From positions 1 to 47,238 of the forward strand of contig CANQQM010000004.1 of the NCBI GenBank assembly GCA_947626005.1: a DNA stretch of 47,238 nucleotides. Reading direction: 5' to 3'. The DNA is from an uncultured Clostridia bacterium. Lineage in GTDB: Bacteria > Bacillota > Clostridia > Christensenellales > Borkfalkiaceae. The number at the start of each line of letters is the position of its first letter. Position 1 is the stretch's first letter. The translations under genes and the position numbers were made by a program. Under the pieces are notes generated by a model. It made no database searches, was not told the origin of the DNA, and worked only from the letters and a program-made list of their open reading frames with translations. Shown piece after piece: positions 23,341 to 31,091 of this stretch.

Positions 23341-24462
23341 ATGATCTATCTCGATAACGCCTCGACGGGCGGCGAAAAGCCCGCCGCCGTACAAAATGCG
23401 GTCCTTGCCGCGATGCAGGCGTGCGCCAACCCGGGGCGGAGCGGCCATCGGCTCTCCCTTGCCGCCGCCGAACGCGTCTTGGCGTGCAGAAATCTCCTTT
23501 CCGAACTCTTCGACGGCTACGGCTACGAGCGCGTCGTCTTTACGAAGAACTGCACGGAGGCGCTGAATTTCGTCCTCCTCGGCGTCCTTTCGAAGGGAGA
23601 CCACGTCGTCGCGACCGACCTCGAGCACAATTCGGTCGTCCGCCCCCTCGAATATCTTCGGAAAACGCGGGGGGTAGGTGTCGATTATGCCCCGCTCGAA
23701 GGGGGAAAACTCCGCGCCGAGGCGGTCGCCGCCCTCCTCCGCCCCGAGACCCGCGCCGTGTGCGTGACCTCCGCCTCCAACGTGACGGGGGAGGTCCCCG
23801 ACCTTGCCGCGATCCGCGCCCTCCTCCCCGAGCGCGTTCTCCTCTTCGTGGACGGCGCACAGGGAGCGGGGCACATCCCCATCCGCATGCGGGAGACGGG
23901 GATCGATGCGCTTTCCCTTGCGGGGCACAAGGGGCTGCATGCGATCCAAGGGGCGGGCGCACTCCTCTTTTCAGACCGCGTCGACCCCGCCCCCGTCCTC
24001 TTCGGCGGGACGGGAAGCGTCAGCTTCGACCCGATGATGCCCGACTTCTACCCCGACCGCCTCGAGAGCGGCACCCTCTCCTATCCCGCGGTCTCTTCCC
24101 TCTTCGAGGGAGCGCTCCTCGTGAAGGCGCGGCGAAGCGACCATGCCCGCCACCTCACGATGCTGACGGAGGAGGTCCTCTCCGCCCTCGAAGGGAGCGT
24201 TTATACCCTCTATTCCCGCCCCAATCCCTGCGGGATCGTCGCCCTTTCGCACCCCGCCCTCCCCTCGGAGGAACTTGCGGGCCGCCTCGACGGGGAGTTC
24301 GATATCGCCGTCCGCGGCGGACTGCACTGTGCGCCCCGCGTCCACCGCGCCCTCGGGACCTTCGAGACGGGGCTCGTTCGCGCCTCCTTTTCCCCTTTTC
24401 AGGGACAGCGGGAAGCCGCGGCGCTCGTTCGGGCTCTTCGGCGCATTTCTACATGCGTTTGA
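23341..24462 (+). CDS. Cysteine desulfurase-like aminotransferase class V enzyme
   Basis: 373-residue PLP enzyme of the SufS-like family. The start MIYLDNAST, the cofactor Asp171 (FVDGAQGAG), the PLP lysine in LAGHKGLHA (Lys197) and the catalytic Cys330 in RGGLHCAPRVHRALGT are all present. It would take sulfur (or selenium) from cysteine (or selenocysteine) and pass it on as persulfide. This subgroup is usually found with DUF3343, as here. GGGAGAAGAAA precedes the ATG. The 3' end overlaps a converging small gene by 14 bases. Confidence 0.9.
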   Translation: MIYLDNASTGGEKPAAVQNAVLAAMQACANPGRSGHRLSLAAAERVLACRNLLSELFDGYGYERVVFTKNCTEALNFVLLGVLSKGDHVVATDLEHNSVVRPLEYLRKTRGVGVDYAPLEGGKLRAEAVAALLRPETRAVCVTSASNVTGEVPDLAAIRALLPERVLLFVDGAQGAGHIPIRMRETGIDALSLAGHKGLHAIQGAGALLFSDRVDPAPVLFGGTGSVSFDPMMPDFYPDRLESGTLSYPAVSSLFEGALLVKARRSDHARHLTMLTEEVLSALEGSVYTLYSRPNPCGIVALSHPALPSEELAGRLDGEFDIAVRGGLHCAPRVHRALGTFETGLVRASFSPFQGQREAAALVRALRRISTCV

Positions 24463-24724
24463 GCTCCTCGACGAGCTTTTTGAGACGCTTGCGCTTGGCG
24501 GCGTCGAGCATCGGGGAAAATCGGCGGTAAAATTCGTCGATCTGCTCGTTGGTGAGCGTTCCGTTCCGCTTCCCCTCGACGGCGCGGGCGTAGATCGCAC
24601 GGAGAAGGTCGGCTTCGCTCTTGCCGCGGTAGGCGTTTACGACGGCCTCCGCCTCCTTGTTCCAATCCGTCTCCTTGCGATCCGTCTCCCCCTTTCCCTT
24701 CGAATAACTTGCAAAGTCGTTCAT
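24449..24724 (-). CDS. Small helical protein, unknown function
   Basis: 91 residues, basic at the C-terminus (AAKRKRLKKLVEELKRM) and entirely helical by composition, with no Cys and no membrane segment. ATG at 24724 with GAGGTGACT upstream. It diverges from another small unknown, and the 65 bases between the two contain a perfect 12-bp inverted repeat. Its 3' end overlaps the cysteine desulfurase gene. No family recognised. Confidence 0.7.
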   Translation of the reverse strand: MNDFASYSKGKGETDRKETDWNKEAEAVVNAYRGKSEADLLRAIYARAVEGKRNGTLTNEQIDEFYRRFSPMLDAAKRKRLKKLVEELKRM

Positions 24725-24740
24725 AGTCACCTCACTTCTC

Positions 24741-24784
24741 CATCCTATGAAGAGAACGCGCAAACAGGTTCCCTTCATAGGATG
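24741..24784. promoter_or_regulatory. Perfect inverted repeat between two divergent small genes
   Basis: CATCCTATGAAG (24741-24752) and CTTCATAGGATG (24773-24784), 20-base spacer. Read outward each arm gives CATAGGATG, which resembles the CATAnnnTA -10 box of sigma-K, with an AC dinucleotide 18 bases before it on both strands. It could be a pair of symmetric mother-cell promoters or one operator. Confidence 0.5.
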
Positions 24785-24789
24785 AGGGT

Positions 24790-24990
24790 ATGGAAACTTT
24801 GCTTCTTCTCTTTTTGCTCTCCTATGCGGGGAGCGATCCCACGATCAAGGAAAATCTCCGTTCCGCCCTCTCCTTCTATCGGGAAAACCGCGACCTTTTC
24901 GCCCTTCTCCAAAAGGAGACCGAACAAAAAGACCGACCCCGCGAAGAGGTCGGTACTTTGCTCGAAAAATATCTCGGGAAGCTCGGTTAA
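24790..24990 (+). CDS. 66-residue protein with hydrophobic N-terminus
   Basis: METLLLLFLLSYAGSDPTIK opens the protein: a short hydrophobic stretch, then a charged helix (ENLRSALSFYRENRDLFALL) and an acidic/basic tail. AGGATGAGGGT precedes the ATG. It ends by overlapping the S41 peptidase stop by 4 bases (converging). Could be a small membrane-associated sporulation protein, judging only by the promoter-like dyad upstream; function unknown. Confidence 0.6.
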   Translation: METLLLLFLLSYAGSDPTIKENLRSALSFYRENRDLFALLQKETEQKDRPREEVGTLLEKYLGKLG

Positions 24991-26297
24991 GAGAGGCGGG
25001 CGCAGACTTCTCCGAGGAAGAGGTCGCTCCCCTCGGGGAGCATGGGCGCTTCCACCGCGGCGGCGCCGTCTGCCTCGACGACCCCCTTCCCGTGGATGCT
25101 CGTCCCGTTCGGCCAATAGATCTCGGCGACCGTGAGCTTTAATACGTTCCCCTCGGGATCGGTAAAGGAGGACTGCATGATGCCCTTCCCGTACGTCTTG
25201 GCGACCTTCCCCTCCTTGCGGAGGAAAATGTTTTCGTAGGGGACGGTCCCGTAGGAGACGAGGGCGCCGATGAGGCATTCGGAGGCGGAGGCCGTGTTCT
25301 CGTCGGCAAGGATATACACCTTCGAATCGGCGCTGAAGTACTTCGAAAAGTTGTTCTTCGGGGCACGGTAGCGCTCCTCTTTGCCGCTTCGGCTGCGCGC
25401 ATAGGCGACGACGGGGCGGGCCTCGTCCGCATTCCGGAGAAGGTTGGCCGCGATGTCCTGAAAGACGGAGAGGTACCCGCCGCCGTTGAGACGGAGGTCG
25501 ATGACAAGGTCGCTCTTTCCCCTCTCCTTCATGAGGGAGAGGAGGCGCTCGAACTCCTCCGCCGCGGTGCCGTAGAAGCGGTCGATGCGGATGTAGGCGC
25601 AATGTTCGGGGAGGGCAAGCGGCCGATCCGTCCCGCGGAGGGAAAGCTCCTCGGCGGGGTCGGCGCGGAAGGAGCCCTCCGCGTCGCGATATTCACAGTA
25701 GGAGACGCGGTAGTCCCCGCTCGAGAGGGCGTAGACCTTCGCGTCCGTCCCCTCCTTCGTCGTCGCGCATTCGAGGAAGAACTTTTCGGGATGCGCCGCA
25801 ACAAGCGCCTGAAGCGCCGCAAGGTCCCCCGCCGCAAGCGAAGTTTCCTCCGCCCCCATGCGGAGGATGTACATGCCGTCCGAAAGCCCCGCCCGCTCGG
25901 CAGGGGATCCGCCGACAACGCGCATCACCCGAAGGGGATCCCCGAGGACGCTGATCCCCGTGTCCGCTCCCTTCCCCTCGTTGGAGCCGAGGACGGCCTT
26001 GTACTCCGCGCGGGTGTAGTATTCGGAATAGGGATCGAGGGAGAGGACGTCGAAGAGGTCGTCGTAGAGTTTCTCCTCGTCCACCTCGCGGTAGTACTCC
26101 CGCTCGGCCGTTCGGATCGCCCAGAGGAGCGACCGCCCCTTCCCGCCCAGAGAGAGCCAATGCGCAAACCAACCGACGGCAAAAAAGAGCAGCGCAAGCG
26201 CGATCGCCGTGAGCGCGGTCGCAATGCGCCGTTTCCTTGCGGCGCCCTCTGCGGGGCGGCCGCCCTCCTCTCTTTTTTCCTCCTTGCTTTCGTCCAT
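24987..26297 (-). CDS. S41-family (CtpA-like) carboxyl-terminal processing protease
   Basis: 436 residues. A charged cytoplasmic start (1-23), one membrane anchor (about 25-50), an N-terminal helical region, a PDZ domain (about 110-185) and the S41 catalytic core. The dyad is Ser337 in NTASASE and Lys371 in TYGKG, about 9 residues further apart than in CtpB. It should be anchored outside the membrane and cleave protein C-termini in signalling or envelope turnover. It follows the CdaR-like regulator by 8 bases with AGGAGGGACT as ribosome binding site, so the two form an operon. Confidence 0.92.
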   Translation of the reverse strand: MDESKEEKREEGGRPAEGAARKRRIATALTAIALALLFFAVGWFAHWLSLGGKGRSLLWAIRTAEREYYREVDEEKLYDDLFDVLSLDPYSEYYTRAEYKAVLGSNEGKGADTGISVLGDPLRVMRVVGGSPAERAGLSDGMYILRMGAEETSLAAGDLAALQALVAAHPEKFFLECATTKEGTDAKVYALSSGDYRVSYCEYRDAEGSFRADPAEELSLRGTDRPLALPEHCAYIRIDRFYGTAAEEFERLLSLMKERGKSDLVIDLRLNGGGYLSVFQDIAANLLRNADEARPVVAYARSRSGKEERYRAPKNNFSKYFSADSKVYILADENTASASECLIGALVSYGTVPYENIFLRKEGKVAKTYGKGIMQSSFTDPEGNVLKLTVAEIYWPNGTSIHGKGVVEADGAAAVEAPMLPEGSDLFLGEVCARLS

Positions 26298-26305
26298 AGT
26301 CCCTC

Positions 26306-27262
26306 CTATGTCTGAATGAGTTTATATAAGACAGTGAGGATGCGGAAGGTGACCGCATCGGAGAATTTTCGGATGTTCAGCCCCGTCGTGCGTTCGATCT
26401 TGTCGAGACGGTAGGTGAGGGTGTTGCGGTGCATGAAGAGGGTGCGGCTCGTCTCGGAGATGTTGAGGCTGTTCTCGAGGAAGGCCTCCGCCGTCGACGT
26501 CATTTCGGCGTCCTCGAATACGTCCGCCGCGCCCGCGATGCGGAACTGATCCATGTAGTCGACGAGGCGGGACCGCGGGATATCCTCGAGCACGCGCACG
26601 AGGAGGTATTCGCGGTAGGAGTGCACCGCCCCCTTTTCGCGGAGGATCTCGGTCATGCGGAAGGCCGTCGCCGCCTGCATGAAGGAGGTCGCGATCTCGG
26701 TAAAGGAGCGCATCTCGCACCCGACGCCGATCCTTGCCCGCACCCCCGCCTCCTCATAGAGGGACTGAGCGATGAAGCTGCCGAAATCGTAGGCGGACTG
26801 GTCGTCGTCCGAAAAACGGACAACGGCGATGCGCCCGTCGTCGGTCACAAAGACGGCGTCCCCTCTTGCCTCGGTGAGGCAACGCTCGACGTGGGTGAAC
26901 GCCTCGTCGAAGAGCCGCTCGGGCACGATGACGAGACAGAAGCATTTGCCGTCGGGAATGGCGAAGTTCGTCAGAAAGCGGATCGCGCCCCATGCGCCGC
27001 CCTCCCCATAGACGATGCGGCGAAGCTCGGCCATACGGTCGATCACGGGTTCCGCCGCCGTCTTTCCGACGAGGTACTGAACAAGCCGTGCCCGAAGGCG
27101 GGATTCCTCCCCCTTCCCGCGGATCCATGCCGCGTAATCCTTGTTGCCGAAGTGCAGCGTGAACTTCGTCGCGGGATAAGACGGCTCCTCGAACAGGACC
27201 TTCGTTCCCGTTTTCTTTCTCATCTCCTCAACGACTGCGGTAAGTTCGTCGGTGATCTCCAT
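26306..27262 (-). CDS. CdaR/PucR-type helix-turn-helix regulator
   Basis: 318 residues. The C-terminal 60 residues form the PucR-type helix-turn-helix (NISETSRTLFMHRNTLTYRL), and the middle contains a GGDEF-like/CdaR domain (about 115-245). The N-terminal 100 residues may be a sensor domain; no ligand motif is clear. The ATG at 27262 follows GGAAGGGGGACGCC. It heads an operon with the S41 protease and probably regulates it or nearby genes. Promoter at 27309-27337. Confidence 0.82.
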   Translation of the reverse strand: MEITDELTAVVEEMRKKTGTKVLFEEPSYPATKFTLHFGNKDYAAWIRGKGEESRLRARLVQYLVGKTAAEPVIDRMAELRRIVYGEGGAWGAIRFLTNFAIPDGKCFCLVIVPERLFDEAFTHVERCLTEARGDAVFVTDDGRIAVVRFSDDDQSAYDFGSFIAQSLYEEAGVRARIGVGCEMRSFTEIATSFMQAATAFRMTEILREKGAVHSYREYLLVRVLEDIPRSRLVDYMDQFRIAGAADVFEDAEMTSTAEAFLENSLNISETSRTLFMHRNTLTYRLDKIERTTGLNIRKFSDAVTFRILTVLYKLIQT

Positions 27263-27308
27263 GGCGTCCCCCTTCCATTGCGCATGCGCGCCTTGCGTGT
27301 GTAAAACG

Positions 27309-27337
27309 ATTATACCATGTCCGCAAGTAAATAGCAA
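27309..27337 (-). promoter_or_regulatory. Sigma-A promoter of the CdaR-like/S41 operon
   Basis: TTGCTA (27332-27337), 17 bases, TATAAT (27309-27314). Confidence 0.8.
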
Positions 27338-27388
27338 GTCTTTCCCCTCCATTAAGGGACGGAAATTTTCGCGTATTTTTTTGCGAAA

Positions 27389-27441
27389 GGGGGATACTGG
27401 ACATGGGTGCCGCCTTTTTCTTCCCGCGCGATAGTATCCCC
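27389..27441. promoter_or_regulatory. Inverted repeat between divergent promoters
   Basis: GGGGATACT (27390-27398) and AGTATCCCC (27433-27441) flank a 34-base interval, midway between the CdaR-like promoter and the membrane-protein promoter. It may be a regulator site; no binding protein can be assigned. Confidence 0.4.
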
Positions 27442-27448
27442 ATTTTAG

Positions 27449-27477
27449 TTGACACTCATGCGCGGACGTGGTATAAT
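27449..27477 (+). promoter_or_regulatory. Consensus sigma-A promoter of the membrane protein gene
   Basis: TTGACA (27449-27454), 17 bases, TATAAT (27472-27477): a perfect match. Confidence 0.92.
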
Positions 27478-27524
27478 GAGGGCGATTCGATGGGTTCCCG
27501 TATGCGGAAACCGCGGAGGAAATT

Positions 27525-29243
27525 ATGGCTGATTCGACAACCAAACGCTTAGATAAACGTCAGACCTCGGACATGGTAGGGCTCTACCGCTTCCTTGCGG
27601 TGATGTTCGCCCTCTTCTCCGTCCTCGGGCTCTTCCTCGGAGCGATCGGAAAAGTTTCGCCGCTCTTCGGGCATTCGCAAAAAATTTTTCCGAGGCTTAC
27701 GGAAGCGGAAGGGGCTCCCTCCTTCCTTTCGGGCACCCTCTTCGGCTATGTGATCGTAGCGTTTCGCGCCCTCTTCCGCGGGACCCTCTTCTCGGGCGGA
27801 CTGCGCGCCGTCGCCGTCTCCCTTCTTGAGGGAGGGCAGCTCATCCTCGCCGCGCTCTCCTCTTTGGCGGCGGTCGTCCTCATGATCGTCTGCTTCGTGA
27901 AGAAGAAGCCCCGCCGCTGCGCCATGGTATCGGGTGCGCTCACGGCGGTCTCGTACGGATGGCTTGCCCTCAGCGCCTTCTTCTTCGGGGCGGCGACAAG
28001 CGGATTCTCCCGCGCTCTCTTCGATCTTCCCCTCTGCCTCACGGCGGGGGCGCTCTTCCTCTTCTACCTCATCGGTGCGGCGGGACGGGCAAGGGGCAAC
28101 ACTTTTGCCAACCTCGTCCTCTTCCTCCTCACCCTCTGCGTCGTCGGCGCCTTCTCCTATCCCGGTTCGTGGACCCTCCGCGACGGGTATGCCCTTACCC
28201 GCTTCGACGCTCCCGTCTCCCTCGACGCGTCCAAGATCGCCCTCATCCTCTTCATCGGGGCCCTCTTTTTGAACTTGCTCCTTGCGACGGTCCGCCTCCC
28301 CGCGGAGGGCGGTTACACCGTCGACGTCCTCAGGAGCGTCCTCCTTACGCTGTGCATGCTGTTCGTCGTCATTGCCTACCCCGTCGCCGCATCCGAAAAC
28401 CGCGGCGGGTTCTTCACGGCAAGCACCGTCGCGACCGTGCTCTTCATCCTTCTTCCTCCCGCCCTCCTCTTTGCCGCCATCCTCGTGAAGAGCGTCGACA
28501 AGAAGAAGCGGAAGAAGTCCTCTGCGCGCACCCGTGCGGGGAAGTACGGAAAGCCCGCTCTTGCGGTGCCGCCCCAGCCCCTGCCCGCGCCGCCCGCACC
28601 CGTCAAGAAGCCGACGCCCCGCCCCGCGGCGGCCGCACAGCCCGCCATGCAGACGGTCGCGCCGCCCATGATGTTCTATCCCATGCCTACCATGACCGCG
28701 GTGCCCACCATGCCCGTGGCGTACGCCCAACCCATGTCCGTACCCCAGACCATGCAGCCCATGCCCGTGGTACAGCCCGCCCCCGTCGTGCAGCCCGCGC
28801 CCCGCGTCGAACCCGCTCCCGCCCCCGCTCCGGCGGCGGAGCCCGCACCCATGCCCGCATACAGGCGTGAGGAAGCGCCCGTGAGCGACTTCGAACGGCT
28901 CATGCAGGCGCTTGCGAAGGGAGAGACGGCGGCGACGCAGTCGAATGCGACGCCGAGGAGCACGGCCTCCTCCGAGCTTCCGCCCGCCGTCGCGCCCAAC
29001 CCTTACTACGATGTGCAATACGCGTACGACTTCTTCCTCTCCACCCTCACCCCGTCCGAGCGCAACGAGTTCTGCGAACTCTTCGTCGCCTGCCGTCACG
29101 GCTCCTTCGGGCTCCCGCCCTATCAGATCGGCGGGGAGAATCGGGAATTCTTCCGCAAGGCGTTCATCTACCTCGGCAGGTTCCGCGCCCACATCTCGGA
29201 GGAGCTCCTCGGAAAGCTCTACGCCTACGTCAACCGAAACTAA
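27525..29243 (+). CDS. Large multi-pass membrane protein with Pro/Ala-rich linker
   Basis: 572 residues. The first 325 hold about eight hydrophobic segments (near 20-45, 75-90, 105-125, 132-155, 165-185, 192-210, 236-255, 270-290 and 300-322). A basic patch (DKKKRKKSSARTR) follows, then a low-complexity linker rich in Pro, Ala, Met and Val (about 345-450) and a compact C-terminal domain (about 490-572) with YAYDFFLSTLTPSERNEFCE. The last part should be cytoplasmic. No family recognised. ATG at 27525 behind CGGAGGAAATT; strong consensus promoter and its own terminator, so it is an abundant single-gene transcript. Confidence 0.8.
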   Translation: MADSTTKRLDKRQTSDMVGLYRFLAVMFALFSVLGLFLGAIGKVSPLFGHSQKIFPRLTEAEGAPSFLSGTLFGYVIVAFRALFRGTLFSGGLRAVAVSLLEGGQLILAALSSLAAVVLMIVCFVKKKPRRCAMVSGALTAVSYGWLALSAFFFGAATSGFSRALFDLPLCLTAGALFLFYLIGAAGRARGNTFANLVLFLLTLCVVGAFSYPGSWTLRDGYALTRFDAPVSLDASKIALILFIGALFLNLLLATVRLPAEGGYTVDVLRSVLLTLCMLFVVIAYPVAASENRGGFFTASTVATVLFILLPPALLFAAILVKSVDKKKRKKSSARTRAGKYGKPALAVPPQPLPAPPAPVKKPTPRPAAAAQPAMQTVAPPMMFYPMPTMTAVPTMPVAYAQPMSVPQTMQPMPVVQPAPVVQPAPRVEPAPAPAPAAEPAPMPAYRREEAPVSDFERLMQALAKGETAATQSNATPRSTASSELPPAVAPNPYYDVQYAYDFFLSTLTPSERNEFCELFVACRHGSFGLPPYQIGGENREFFRKAFIYLGRFRAHISEELLGKLYAYVNRN

Positions 29244-29246
29244 ACG

Positions 29247-29278
29247 AAAAGCTCCCGTTCCGCGGAACGGGAGCTTTT
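29247..29278. terminator. Bidirectional intrinsic terminator
   Basis: Stem 29247-29260 / 29265-29278 with a CGCG loop. A run of A before and T after give U runs on both strands, so it can end both the membrane-protein gene and the sigma-factor operon. Confidence 0.9.
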
Positions 29279-29279
29279 C

Positions 29280-29627
29280 TTATCCGATGGGGACGATGAC
29301 GACGATCCCCTCTTCTTCGCTGTATCTTCGGGCCGAGGAGAGCGCGTCGACGAGGTAGAGCCCCCGTCCGCCCTCCGCCTCCGCCGAGGCGGGCAGGACC
29401 TTCTCGGGCGGCCGAAAGTCGTTGGCGCTCCGCACCGAAATGCGGACGCCCCCCTCCACCCGTTCGAAGGAGAAATACGCCTCTCCCCCGCCGTAACGAA
29501 GGGCGTTCGTGAGGAGCTCCCGTGCGACGAGGCGGCTGTCGAAGAGACGGTCCGCGGGCTCCGAAAGCGCTTTTGTCATCCCGTCGAGGGCACGGCGGAG
29601 GGCATCGAAATCGCGTACGACGATCAT
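29280..29627 (-). CDS. RsbW/SpoIIAB-like histidine-kinase-type ATPase, small
   Basis: 115 residues of the HATPase fold used by anti-sigma kinases. The N box is kept (RELLTNALRYGG; Glu37 and Asn41), and GGRGLYLVDAL (86-96) is the second glycine box. The first glycine box, normally DxGxG, reads RSANDFRPP, so ATP binding may be altered. Last gene of the partner-switching operon; its start overlaps the sigma-factor stop by 4 bases. Probably an anti-sigma factor or a partner of the degenerate ATPase encoded upstream. Confidence 0.75.
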   Translation of the reverse strand: MIVVRDFDALRRALDGMTKALSEPADRLFDSRLVARELLTNALRYGGGEAYFSFERVEGGVRISVRSANDFRPPEKVLPASAEAEGGRGLYLVDALSSARRYSEEEGIVVIVPIG

Positions 29628-30349
29628 TCCGCCATCCCCCTTTTGAGCGTTTCCCGAAGTTTGTCGAGCACCTTGCGCTCCATGCGCGAGACGTACATCT
29701 GCGACACGCCCATGCGCTTCGCCGTCTCGACCTGCGAGAGAGCCTTCCCGTAGCGGAGAGCGACGAGAGTGCGTTCGGCCTCCGAGAGGTCGGAGAGGGC
29801 GCTCTCGACGGCGTCGCGGTTCTCGATGCGCTCGAAGGCGTCGTCCGTGTCGGGCAAAACTTCGTAGAGGCTCAGCCCTTCCTCACCCTCCGCGCGGCGG
29901 TCGAGGGAGACGACGCCCCCCGCCTCCGCGTTCTTCACGATCTCTTCTTCGGGGACGCCGAGGCGCTCCGAAAGCTCCTTGGCGGTCGGTTTCCGCCCCG
30001 TCGCGGCAAGGAATTCCTCCGTCTCCTTGCGGACGGCGATGCGGAGTTCGGCGACCTTGCGCGGCAGATGCACGATGCGGGAACGGTCGCGGAAGTAGTT
30101 CTTGATCTCTCCCGTGATGGTGGGCGTGATGAAGGTGGAGAACTTCAGCCCCTTGCTCTCGTCGAAGCGGTCGATCCCCTTGAGCAGCGCCAAAGAGGCG
30201 ACCTGATAGAGGTCGTCGTATTCCACCCCGCGCCCGACGAATTTCTTCGCGATGACCGAGGCGATATAGAGGTACTTCATGGCGATCTCGTTGCGGAGGG
30301 CAACGTCGCCCGTTTCCCTGTATTTTGCAAAGAGTTCCCGCTCTTCCAT
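29624..30349 (-). CDS. Sigma factor of the SigB/SigF/SigG family
   Basis: 241-residue sigma-70 group 3 factor. Region 2 has VEYDDLYQVASLALLKGIDR and FRDRSRIVHLPRKVAEL, closer to the stress factor SigB than to SigF. Region 3 follows (TAKELSERLGVPEEEIVKNA), and region 4 ends with SQVETAKRMGVSQMYVSRME. It directs RNA polymerase to GTTT-N14-16-GGGTA-type promoters, and one such site stands at 31058-31083 before its own operon. ATG at 30349 overlaps the TGA of the upstream gene by one base. Assignment as general-stress or early-sporulation factor is unresolved. Confidence 0.9.
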   Translation of the reverse strand: MEERELFAKYRETGDVALRNEIAMKYLYIASVIAKKFVGRGVEYDDLYQVASLALLKGIDRFDESKGLKFSTFITPTITGEIKNYFRDRSRIVHLPRKVAELRIAVRKETEEFLAATGRKPTAKELSERLGVPEEEIVKNAEAGGVVSLDRRAEGEEGLSLYEVLPDTDDAFERIENRDAVESALSDLSEAERTLVALRYGKALSQVETAKRMGVSQMYVSRMERKVLDKLRETLKRGMAE

Positions 30350-30711
30350 CAGAGTCCGAATTTGAAGGAGACGCCTTGGACGCGTCCGCCGTCGCGGCGG
30401 GTATCCGCCTCCTCCGCAAGCGCCCCGATGAGGGCAGCGGAGATCTCGTCCTCGGGGACGGGGTGTTCCTCCCCCGCTTCGCCTTCGCCCGAGAGCGCGA
30501 CACGAAGCCCCTCCTCCGACGAAAATTTCACCCGTGCGCGGCGATAGCCCGCATGGAGAAGGAGAAGGAGACTTTCCGTAACGCAAACCTTACAGTCCTC
30601 GCTCCGCTCGAGGTCGAGCCCCGCCGCCGAACAGATCCCGCCCGTTGCGAGGCGGACCGTCGTCATGAGCTCGCTCCCGAGGGAGACGGTGAGTTCCATC
30701 AGCTCTTTCAT
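30349..30711 (-). CDS. Degenerate RsbW/SpoIIAB-like anti-sigma protein
   Basis: 120 residues. The first 46 align with the N-terminus of anti-sigma kinases (LGSELMTTVRLATGGICSAA, then SEDCKVCVTES), but the N box that should be ExxxN reads ESLLL, so the Mg-ATP Asn is Leu50, and no glycine boxes follow. It therefore should not be an active kinase of the usual kind. It lies between the STAS gene, which it overlaps by 4 bases, and the sigma factor. It might bind the sigma factor or the STAS protein without phosphorylating it. Confidence 0.65.
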   Translation of the reverse strand: MKELMELTVSLGSELMTTVRLATGGICSAAGLDLERSEDCKVCVTESLLLLLHAGYRRARVKFSSEEGLRVALSGEGEAGEEHPVPEDEISAALIGALAEEADTRRDGGRVQGVSFKFGL

Positions 30712-31013
30712 CCCTCTATCTCCATGATCGTATCGAGTGCGCAGATGACGAAGAGCTTCTTAAGCCTCGGCTGCAGGCGGCGAAGTTTGAGTGCGTGCCC
30801 GTCCGAACGGGCGTGCTTCAAGATCTTGACGAAGGTCCCGAGCGTCGTCGAATCGATGAACTCGAGCTTCGCGCAGTCGAAAACGACGTCCGTCGGGTGC
30901 GCGGCGTACCGCCCGATGACTTCGGTGTAAAACTCGTCCGCATTCTGCGAATCGATCTCCCCCGAGAGCCCGAACGTGAGCGGCTCTTCGGAGAGAAAGG
31001 TAAGTTCCTGCAT
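30708..31013 (-). CDS. STAS-domain anti-anti-sigma factor (RsbV/SpoIIAA-like)
   Basis: 101 residues, one STAS domain. The switch serine lies in FIDSTTLGTF (Ser55), where SpoIIAA has its phosphorylated serine in MDSSGLG. When unphosphorylated such proteins capture the anti-sigma factor and free the sigma factor. ATG at 31013 with GGAGG five bases upstream is preferred over a GTG at 31019. A hairpin (31025-31042) sits directly before the ribosome binding site. First gene of the four-gene operon. Confidence 0.87.
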   Translation of the reverse strand: MQELTFLSEEPLTFGLSGEIDSQNADEFYTEVIGRYAAHPTDVVFDCAKLEFIDSTTLGTFVKILKHARSDGHALKLRRLQPRLKKLFVICALDTIMEIEG

Positions 31014-31057
31014 GTTCACCTCCGCCGCGCCAAAAGGCGCGGTCTTTCTCTTAATAT

Positions 31058-31083
31058 ATACCGTGTGCGCGTCCCGTTCAAAC
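31058..31083 (-). promoter_or_regulatory. SigB-like promoter of the partner-switching operon
   Basis: Minus strand GTTTGA (31078-31083), 14 bases, CGGTAT (31058-31063), against the SigB pattern GTTTAA - 13 to 15 - GGGTAT. No sigma-A promoter of comparable quality is visible here, so autoregulation by the sigma factor of the operon is likely. Confidence 0.6.
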
Positions 31084-31091
31084 GGAATGCG

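Noticed and set aside
23341-24530. Second plus-strand frame (369 codons) overlapping the cysteine desulfurase
   Set aside because: Arg/Pro-rich frame-shifted shadow; the desulfurase frame has all catalytic residues.
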